Assembly (NCBI GenBank): GCA_937931205.1
Contig: CALHBF010000004.1
Coordinates: 1-62,936 of the forward strand
Origin: an uncultured Bacteriovoracaceae bacterium
GTDB lineage: Bacteria; Bdellovibrionota; Bacteriovoracia; Bacteriovoracales; Bacteriovoracaceae
Direction of reading: 5' to 3'
DNA length: 62,936 nt
Shown here: positions 42,902 to 49,688 of the stretch, piece by piece
Layout: each line of letters begins with the position of its first letter
How positions within the stretch are numbered: position 1 is the stretch's first letter
The notes under the pieces: model-generated
Databases searched by the model: none
What the model saw: the letters and a program-made list of their open reading frames with translations, nothing else
Told to the model about the DNA's origin: nothing
Made by a program: the position numbers and the translations under genes

Positions 42902-44046
42902 AGTTTATTTTATTTTTTATTCTATTAGTGACCTCGATAAAGTCTTTCGCTTACCCAAACTTTATCGGACACAGCTATACATCATGTCTTAACTGTCATT
43001 ACAACCCTTTTGGTGGTGGACCGCTTACTGATTATGGTCGTGCTGTTTCGGCAACAACCATTTCTTCTAAGGCCCTTTTCCCAGCGAGAGTTGATGATGA
43101 GAAACTCGCCTATATGTCAGGGTTTCTTTTCAGAAAGCCAAAACAGAATTGGTTAAGAACTCAGGTTAACTATCGTGGATTTAATCTAGTTCGAAATCCT
43201 GGATCAACAAAAGCGGAAACCAAACAATGGATCAATATGCAGGCCGATGCCCGCTTGATTCTAAAGTTTGGAGAGAATGATAGATTTGTTGCTGTCACTA
43301 ACTTTGGTTATTCACCTGAGCCTGCCAATCCTATTGCTGGTGATAAGCAAAGCGAATGGCGAAGCCGCGAATACTACCTTGGTTACCGTATTACTCCTCG
43401 TCTAGGAATCTACGCCGGACTGATGGATAAGGTTTATGGATTAAGAGTTATTGAGCACATTGCCTTTTCGAGAACTACTCCACAGGTGACTCAAAATGAT
43501 CAGACACACGGAGCAATGGTCCACTACTTGAGTGAAACTTGGGAAACAGGACTTCACTTTTTCCAAGGGAATATGTCTCAAGATAAAGACCTTCGTATGC
43601 GTGGAATGAGTGGAACTTTTGAAAAAACAGTTTTTGAACACCATCGACTTGGATTTTCGTTCCTTAACTCGAAGAATGATTATCTTGAACTGACTTCCCT
43701 TGCTCTTCACGGAAGATTCAATCTTAAAGAAGGTTCTTCCCTACTTTTTGAAGCTGGGCAGACTGGACAAAAGCCGGCAAATGGAGAGGAAATTAAAGCA
43801 CGCTATGGTTTATTACAGACATCTCTCAGACCTACTCGTGGGGTCTATGTTCTCACCAATGTTGAATATCTAAAACGTGATATCGAGCAAGAGACTTATA
43901 CTGTCAGATGGGGACCTGCACTTCAGTACTTCCCAATGCAACGTCTCGAACTTCGTCTTGATGTTTATAATACAAGAAACTTTACGCCTGACGCTTCTAC
44001 AAAAGATAGTTGGATGTATCTGGTACAAACACACGTATGGCTATGA
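42898..44046 (+). CDS. Cytochrome c-beta-barrel fusion protein (Cyc2-like layout)
   Basis: 382 residues. Signal peptide (MKFILFFILLVTSIKSFA); then within 16 residues of the mature start one haem motif 'SCLNCHYNPFGGGPLTDYGRA' (Cys30, Cys33, His34); then about 300 residues of alternating beta strands with aromatic girdles (WLRTQVNYRGFNL, EYYLGYRITPRLGIYAGLM, VYVLTNVEYLKRD, LELRLDVYNTRNF) and a C-terminal aromatic strand 'WMYLVQTHVWL', as in outer-membrane porins. One-haem cytochrome fused to a barrel is the layout of the iron oxidase Cyc2, about 400-480 residues. Whether it moves electrons across the outer membrane is untested. Confidence 0.82.
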   Translation: MKFILFFILLVTSIKSFAYPNFIGHSYTSCLNCHYNPFGGGPLTDYGRAVSATTISSKALFPARVDDEKLAYMSGFLFRKPKQNWLRTQVNYRGFNLVRNPGSTKAETKQWINMQADARLILKFGENDRFVAVTNFGYSPEPANPIAGDKQSEWRSREYYLGYRITPRLGIYAGLMDKVYGLRVIEHIAFSRTTPQVTQNDQTHGAMVHYLSETWETGLHFFQGNMSQDKDLRMRGMSGTFEKTVFEHHRLGFSFLNSKNDYLELTSLALHGRFNLKEGSSLLFEAGQTGQKPANGEEIKARYGLLQTSLRPTRGVYVLTNVEYLKRDIEQETYTVRWGPALQYFPMQRLELRLDVYNTRNFTPDASTKDSWMYLVQTHVWL

Positions 44047-45077
44047 TTAAATTTATTCTATTCTTTTTTGTTTCATTCTCAGCTCTGGCCCAACATGCGC
44101 CGGTGGAGCGACTCTTTAAAAATAAAGAGTACGGGAAAATTGTAAATACTTATATGAGTAAGCAATACCTTGCTCAAATGTCTAAAAGAGAGCTTTTGCT
44201 AGTATCTCACTCGCTTAAAGAATTAAAGCAATACAAGAAAAACAATGTTCTCATTCAGTACATTCTCAAAAAATATCACTTAAAAGAGCATAAAGAAATT
44301 TTGAGAAAAATCAGGAAAAAAGAAACGATTGATTCTGATGACTACAGTAAATCGATCAATATTCTTTACTGGCAGCTTTATGAGAACTTTGCCTACATCA
44401 TCTTGAAGGTTGATAAGATCGATAAGCTCAAAAAGAAAGATGTTGCTGACTTTAAAAGACTTCACGGCCTACTTAGTGAGCTTGAATTCAGAGAAGGTTC
44501 TGTTGAAAAAACCAATAACCGAGTTCAAACTCACATTCAGTATTTAGAAGATAAAGTTTATCACTTTACCTGGAGCTTAAGTCTTCAATATGTGAGCTGG
44601 CAGTATGATGCGACTATGCACAGAACCAGTACTGGAAAAAACACAGGACTCATTCTTACCAACAAAGGTTACTGCGTGGGAGGAGATGCTGGAATTCAGA
44701 ACGGCTTTTATCACTTTATGGTTGATGGGTGTGCTCTCATCGGCTCTGGTGGTGTAAGTGCTTATGGAGACCCAAATGTCGTTTATGAACAGAATCTTCC
44801 TGCTAAGGGATTCAAAATCGGGCCATCAGCTTCAATGATCGTTTCAAGTTCAAAATCAAGAATCGGAATTGGGCTTCCTATCATCTATACTTCGCAAAAA
44901 CTCACTCAGCCTGGGGATACGGATTATAAGGTAGAAGAAAAAAGCCCCATCTCTGCTCTTGCTACCATCTATTCTCGATGGCAATTTGGAGACTGGTATC
45001 TTCGAACAGAATTCGGTCAATATTTCGGCTCACAAGAGAGTTTCTGGGGCTTTGGTTTCGGTAAACAGTTTAATTAA
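44043..45077 (+). CDS. Outer-membrane barrel-like protein with helical N-terminal domain
   Basis: About 344 residues from ATG 44043, which overlaps the upstream stop (ATGA) as elsewhere in the operon; ATG 44037 is an alternative. Signal peptide MIKFILFFFVSFSALA. Residues about 20-150 are helical, Lys-rich and TPR-like (YGKIVNTYMSKQYLAQMSKRELLLVSHSLKEL). The rest is strand-rich with a probable barrel ending in a terminal aromatic (FWGFGFGKQFN). Last gene of the YceI-cytochrome operon. Two cysteines (GYCVGGD, DGCALIG) may pair. No family recognised. Confidence 0.75.
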   Translation: MIKFILFFFVSFSALAQHAPVERLFKNKEYGKIVNTYMSKQYLAQMSKRELLLVSHSLKELKQYKKNNVLIQYILKKYHLKEHKEILRKIRKKETIDSDDYSKSINILYWQLYENFAYIILKVDKIDKLKKKDVADFKRLHGLLSELEFREGSVEKTNNRVQTHIQYLEDKVYHFTWSLSLQYVSWQYDATMHRTSTGKNTGLILTNKGYCVGGDAGIQNGFYHFMVDGCALIGSGGVSAYGDPNVVYEQNLPAKGFKIGPSASMIVSSSKSRIGIGLPIIYTSQKLTQPGDTDYKVEEKSPISALATIYSRWQFGDWYLRTEFGQYFGSQESFWGFGFGKQFN

Positions 45078-45721
45078 AGGGCCTGCCAATCTGGGGAAAT
45101 ACACATTGTTAAAATGATATTTCTCCAGGCATCCTCTTCACCTGAGCTGGCTTCGGCTACATCAAGCAAAGCTTCAACAACCATAGGCTCCGCACGATGG
45201 ACCTGATAAAAAAGCCCCCAAGCCGTTTGGATACTTCCTGGAGTTGGTTTCTTCCACTTGTTATCTGAAAAGATTTTCTTTCTAACGGCTCCAAGACTAT
45301 CTGAATCTTTCACTAGTTTTTCACAAACCTTGGTCGTAAGCGAGTATCTCATAGGGTTATTGTTCGACCCTTGAACAACACCAATACCATTAAAACATTG
45401 CTCACGAGAAAACTCTACAGCGGCAGCCCCCACATCAGATGGAGCATAAATATCACAAGGACCACCAAATTCAATTTTCTGAAAAACCTCAGTTTGAATT
45501 GTTGTTGCCATAGCTTTTCCAGCAGCATCAAAAACCTGTAACAGCACTGATTCCACATAAGCTCGATCAGACATCTGCTGTTCATAGGTATAACTTAATT
45601 TAGCTTCTCTTTCTTCCACAGCATTGGGAGCGCGAAAATTAAGCTTGGTTGCCTCTGGACCTACAATGTCTTGGCAAGAAGCTAAAAAAAGTGTTGAAAC
45701 CAATAACAAAAATAATTTCAT
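45074..45721 (-). CDS. Lipoprotein associated with DUF1501 and c-haem proteins
   Basis: 215 residues, lipoprotein signal MKLFLLLVSTLFLASCQD. Mature part has cysteines in 'GGPCDIYAP', 'REQCFNG', 'KVCEKLV' and 'LTMCISPDWQAL'; the C-terminal 'ILTMCISPDWQAL' resembles the 'hair-end' motif of the small partner proteins found with DUF1501 genes (weak). Third gene of an operon transcribed from about 48900, starting 15 bases after the DUF1501 gene. Function unknown. Confidence 0.72.
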   Translation of the reverse strand: MKLFLLLVSTLFLASCQDIVGPEATKLNFRAPNAVEEREAKLSYTYEQQMSDRAYVESVLLQVFDAAGKAMATTIQTEVFQKIEFGGPCDIYAPSDVGAAAVEFSREQCFNGIGVVQGSNNNPMRYSLTTKVCEKLVKDSDSLGAVRKKIFSDNKWKKPTPGSIQTAWGLFYQVHRAEPMVVEALLDVAEASSGEEDAWRNIILTMCISPDWQAL

Positions 45722-45735
45722 AAAGAGTTCCTGTC

Positions 45736-47412
45736 TTAAGCAACGTTCTTCAAAGACTTAATACTCAATTTAGCTTTGCCACCTTCTTTATAAACGAATG
45801 ACTGGTCATTCGGAGTCGGTGTCTTGATTTCAAGTAAAGTGGCCACAGTTGAAGCAGCGTTACCAATAATTGCTTCACGTCCGCCAAGTTCAGTTAATGG
45901 AGCTCCATGTCCCCAAGTTCCTCTGCCATCACCGTTAGTATGAACGTTTCCGGCAATTGTCAGCTCAGGAACCATACCTGAAAAAAGAGTGAAGTTTGAA
46001 CCTCTCCAGCCATGGTCAGCACCACTTCCGTCATTTCTCGGAAGGCGGTTAAATTCAGAGTTCACAGCAATTACTGTTTTATCAAATAGAGTTCTGCCGC
46101 CACCAATGCCTTTTGAATTAAGCTGAGCAATCAGCTCATAAAGACAAGCGGAGAGAGCGCGATAATAACGAGAGAAAAGAATCGTTGCCATGAAGTTACC
46201 AGTAAAATGCACATCCATTGGATGAGTCACTCGGGCATCAATTCGAGAAGTTTTTGAAACTGTATTGTAGGTCGATTTATAAAGAGTATTTGTGATATTT
46301 GAACACACCACATTCACAGAAGAAGACAATCCTTCCATGATCATAAATTCTGCGACGGCCATACTTTCTGCTAACTCTGTAATTCCTGTTCGACTGTCCG
46401 TGAAAGCTCGAATATCCGGGCCGTTAAAAAACTCACTTTCTTGAACTCTAAATCCTGCTGTTCCATTTGCTGCAATAATCTGATCATCCACACCCATCAG
46501 ACTTAAGCTTCCCTCTGCCGCAAAGGCACGAGAAATAAGCAATGCATACTTGTCTCTTAAAATAGTAAAGCTTGATGCAAGATTACCAAATTTCTTCATC
46601 ATCATTTTTTTAGCATTAAAACGAGTGGCAAAAGTACTTGGTAGAAATTTACCTCTATCGGCCGAAGCCTGAGACATTTTTTTAAGAGCAGCATCAATTG
46701 ATTGCTCAATCTGACCATTATTAAGAGAGATCATCTCTCCTTCGGGAGTGAAAGGATTAAGAGCGGTGGTAAAAGGGTTGTTACCAACAAGGTTTACATA
46801 AGCAATCCCCTTCTCCCCTTTATAATATCCGCCGCCACCACCTCTTCCTACAGCAGGAATCGGCGATTGGGCCTGATCTGCCACCAGTCCAGTTAAAGAA
46901 ATTCCTCCTGGAACTGGAGCGACTTGTCTTTCACGATCAATTTCATGACTATCAATTTGTAAGTCAAGGCCTCTGAGAATCATCATATTTTGAGCAAGGT
47001 TTTTCATGGGAGTAATACCCACAGAAGTTGGGATATTCCCCGCCCATGTATGAGGCAAATGATAATTACCAACAGGTGTTGAAGCATAGTAAGGTGAAAA
47101 TGTTCCATTACTATTTTTCTTAAAACGATTTGTTACCATGGGGTTATCCATGATCTTATCTGTTGAACCATTTGGATTAATCGGAAGATCCCAATAGTAG
47201 CGAGGAGCTCCCCCGGCAAGGATTAAACTGATCAGTTTGAAATCCTGAAAAGCAGCCTCTTCGCCTGCAGCATGTGCCGTAGATGATTGGAGAATATTGG
47301 CCATCATATTGGTCAAGAAAACATTGAGTAAACCGCTTGACCCGATGCTTGTCCCAACTAAAAGCTGCTTTAAAAAATCGCGACGATCTAGCTCAAACTT
47401 TTTGTGAGACAT
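45736..47412 (-). CDS. DUF1501 family Tat-exported protein
   Basis: 558 residues. Twin-arginine signal 'ELDRRDFLKQLLVG' (Arg10-Arg11) then a hydrophobic core and STAHA cleavage site. The body shows DUF1501 blocks: 'KLISLILAGGAPRYYWDLPINPNGSTD', 'MMILRGLDLQIDSHEIDRE', 'HPMDVHFTG', 'TVIAVNSEFNRLPRNDGSGADHGW'. The family has an alkaline-phosphatase-like fold, common in planctomycetes with DUF1549/1553 haem proteins. Here it follows a c-haem gene by 1 base. Its enzyme activity is not established. Confidence 0.88.
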   Translation of the reverse strand: MSHKKFELDRRDFLKQLLVGTSIGSSGLLNVFLTNMMANILQSSTAHAAGEEAAFQDFKLISLILAGGAPRYYWDLPINPNGSTDKIMDNPMVTNRFKKNSNGTFSPYYASTPVGNYHLPHTWAGNIPTSVGITPMKNLAQNMMILRGLDLQIDSHEIDRERQVAPVPGGISLTGLVADQAQSPIPAVGRGGGGGYYKGEKGIAYVNLVGNNPFTTALNPFTPEGEMISLNNGQIEQSIDAALKKMSQASADRGKFLPSTFATRFNAKKMMMKKFGNLASSFTILRDKYALLISRAFAAEGSLSLMGVDDQIIAANGTAGFRVQESEFFNGPDIRAFTDSRTGITELAESMAVAEFMIMEGLSSSVNVVCSNITNTLYKSTYNTVSKTSRIDARVTHPMDVHFTGNFMATILFSRYYRALSACLYELIAQLNSKGIGGGRTLFDKTVIAVNSEFNRLPRNDGSGADHGWRGSNFTLFSGMVPELTIAGNVHTNGDGRGTWGHGAPLTELGGREAIIGNAASTVATLLEIKTPTPNDQSFVYKEGGKAKLSIKSLKNVA

Positions 47413-47413
47413 C

Positions 47414-48898
47414 CTATACTCCCTGATCCGGATAAATAAACGTTCTAGATTGGATAATTGATTGGATAAGTGTTCTTAGTGATTGATGCTCTTTTAGTTT
47501 AAGGCCTAGATCAATCACTCTTTCACGTTGCTCTTGCTCACCTGTACTCATGGTTGGAGTATTGATATCACCGATATCAGCAAGACTAACGTTTACACCT
47601 GTTAAAAATTGGTAATAGCGTTTAGCTGCACAAACATAAAGATCGTTTGTTTCGGCCATTGAAGCACCAAGCTCGTTTAGTCCTTCCATTTCCTTATGAA
47701 CGAGAGATCCGTCATAAGATCTATAGAAAAGTCTTGATTCAGCCGGACGACGGTGGAATGAACCATCAGCAACTTTAGACGGGAACGGCATTGATCCTAA
47801 ATCAGGAGTACGTTCACCGATAAATTTGATTCTTTGACCAGTGTTCCCTGTATTGTGTGTCCAGTTAGCTCTCATATTACGAACCGCACCTGCAAGTGGG
47901 TCCATTGCTGAGTGACAGGCCATACAAGAAATACCAGTTCTATAAGCAATTGTTGATTCAGGATCAACTTCTGGAATAACGTCTTTTGAACGAAGTGCTG
48001 GCAATTCACGACATAAAAAATCTGAAAGAAGATTTTTTCCCCAACGGCGTTGAAGGTTAGTTCCGCCGTTAGCAAATCCATCTCGACCTAAGTTGGCCAT
48101 TAAATATGATTGTGTACCAAGAACTCCACCACCTAAATGCTGAGTGACGTTTAACGAAGTAAATCCAAAACCTGAGTTAATAAATGTTTCGTGTGCAGTT
48201 GAAATACTGTTATCAACATCATCAGGAACAAGTCCTACTAAAATACCAGTTTCAACTAAAGTGGGAGTAAAGGCCGAAACACCACTTCTTGCTGGATTGG
48301 GAACAGGAACGTTCACACCATTAGCATTAAGCTGGTTCATATAAACACCTTGCTGTAATGCTGGCATCGCCACACCTAGTACACTTCTATTTCTATCTGA
48401 GTTCTTGGTATAACGAACGGCGCGAAAAGTATGATCTTTAGTGAAGACATCAGAGTACTTTGCATCTTTAGCAAAAAGAGAATAAAGAAAATGATAAGAA
48501 ACAGCGTTTGAATCTGTTATATCACGAGTAAATCTTTGGTTATTCACACCAATTACAGGACCATAATCAGGAATAGATAATTGAGAAGTATGAAAGCGAA
48601 GGAAAGTATTTAAAACCTGCATTCCTTCGTAGTCATAACTGCCGTTACTTAATTTTTTGATCTCGCCATTAGCACTTAACTTAGCTCGATCAAAAATCTC
48701 CATACAGGCAGCAGTTCCAGTTTTAGTCTTATTTTGAACTTGAATCCAAAGAGGATCTTTAGCTGAAATTCTTTCTCTTACAAAAAGCGCATAACACTTT
48801 TGCAGCCTCATCAACTCATCTGTTGGTGCATCAACCTGAGCCGAAGACTTAACAGGATAAAGAGCGCTAGCAAGGATGAAGAATAGTGCTGTTTTCAT
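47414..48898 (-). CDS. Exported c-haem protein partner of DUF1501
   Basis: 494 residues from ATG 48898 (the longer frame begins with TTG and lacks a signal). Signal peptide MKTALFFILASALYPVKSSA. One c-type haem motif 'GISCMACHSAMDPLAGAVRNM' (Cys325, Cys328, His329) with C-x-x-C-H and the 'MDP' that also occurs in planctomycete cytochrome partners. Other blocks: 'FLCRELPALRSKDVIPE' and 'YVCAAKRYYQFLTGVNVSL', the latter like DUF1592/1595 C-termini. First gene of the operon with the DUF1501 and lipoprotein genes. Probably periplasmic. Confidence 0.82.
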   Translation of the reverse strand: MKTALFFILASALYPVKSSAQVDAPTDELMRLQKCYALFVRERISAKDPLWIQVQNKTKTGTAACMEIFDRAKLSANGEIKKLSNGSYDYEGMQVLNTFLRFHTSQLSIPDYGPVIGVNNQRFTRDITDSNAVSYHFLYSLFAKDAKYSDVFTKDHTFRAVRYTKNSDRNRSVLGVAMPALQQGVYMNQLNANGVNVPVPNPARSGVSAFTPTLVETGILVGLVPDDVDNSISTAHETFINSGFGFTSLNVTQHLGGGVLGTQSYLMANLGRDGFANGGTNLQRRWGKNLLSDFLCRELPALRSKDVIPEVDPESTIAYRTGISCMACHSAMDPLAGAVRNMRANWTHNTGNTGQRIKFIGERTPDLGSMPFPSKVADGSFHRRPAESRLFYRSYDGSLVHKEMEGLNELGASMAETNDLYVCAAKRYYQFLTGVNVSLADIGDINTPTMSTGEQEQRERVIDLGLKLKEHQSLRTLIQSIIQSRTFIYPDQGV

Positions 48899-49031
48899 AT
48901 GTATCTTATCGTAATACCGATCAGAAAGTTTAGTGAGCAAATCAGTCGGTTATAAATAAATTGTAATCAATTTTCAGCACCTTATAATGTTAAGAACAAA
49001 CGTTTATGGGCTTCATGGGTGGCAATTTTCT

Positions 49032-49463
49032 ATGGCAAAAAATCAAAGAAATCTGAAAAATATACTACTAAACCCTCAATTTCAGCTGAAACTAATTGGG
49101 TACTTTCTAGGGCTTTTTGTACTCACTACTCTTTCCCTCTACTCCACAAGCTTCCTTTTCTTTTGGCGCCTTAAACAAAAGGCCTTAAGCGTAGGGATTC
49201 CGAAGCAACACGTTTTTTTCACCTTCCTCGAAGGACAGAAACTTGAGCTAGATCTGCTTTTCATCGTTCTAGCAGTTATCAATCTCATTCTTCTTGTTGG
49301 TACAGGTTTTATTGTTTCTCACAGAATTGCAGGTCCGATTTATAAACTTAAAAAACACATGAGCGAGATGAATAAAAACTCGCAAGATTTTAAGCTAAGA
49401 AAGAAAGACTTCTTTAAAGAACTAGAACCGATGGTTGATGAATTAAGAGAGAAAATGAAATGA
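49032..49463 (+). CDS. Small two-helix membrane protein with a HAMP-like domain
   Basis: About 143 residues from ATG 49032 (GGTGG upstream; ATG 48987 has no ribosome binding site). Two transmembrane helices (LKLIGYFLGLFVLTTLSLYS; LDLLFIVLAVINLILLVGTGF) enclose a short periplasmic loop, then 'SHRIAGPIYKLKKHMSEMNKNSQDFKLRKKDFFKELEPMVDELREKM', the HAMP helix 1-linker-helix 2 pattern with the conserved I-A-G-P. It ends there, with no kinase, cyclase or signalling output domain. Gene order and a 4-base overlap tie it to the His-rich lipoprotein gene. Confidence 0.78.
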   Translation: MAKNQRNLKNILLNPQFQLKLIGYFLGLFVLTTLSLYSTSFLFFWRLKQKALSVGIPKQHVFFTFLEGQKLELDLLFIVLAVINLILLVGTGFIVSHRIAGPIYKLKKHMSEMNKNSQDFKLRKKDFFKELEPMVDELREKMK

Positions 49464-49687
49464 GACTTTTAGCCCTCTTCACTCTCTTTATTTGTTTTTC
49501 ATGTTCTCCATCAAAGCAAATAGTTCATGATGAAGATTATGTTTTAGTTGAATTTGCTTCGAAGCTAGAAGAGGACTATCACAAGATTCAGAATATTCCT
49601 TATGAACCTGATTTTCACATTGAGAAGACAGAAGATAACTTTGATGATGGCCAATTAGATGACCACCATCACAGTCATCATAAATAA
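49460..49687 (+). CDS. Small His-rich lipoprotein
   Basis: 75 residues: lipoprotein signal MRLLALFTLFICFSCSPS (lipid Cys15) and a highly acidic mature part ending 'DDGQLDDHHHSHHK', five His in the last seven residues. Such a tail could bind Zn, Ni or Cu. Translationally coupled (ATGA) to the HAMP-like gene, so it may sense metal in the periplasm for that protein; this is inference. It ends 1 base before the stop of the convergent polA gene. Confidence 0.72.
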   Translation: MRLLALFTLFICFSCSPSKQIVHDEDYVLVEFASKLEEDYHKIQNIPYEPDFHIEKTEDNFDDGQLDDHHHSHHK

Positions 49688-49688
49688 T

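Noticed and set aside
48899..48940. Longer N-terminus of the c-haem protein from TTG 48940
   Set aside because: Adds a charged segment before a clean signal peptide beginning at ATG 48898.
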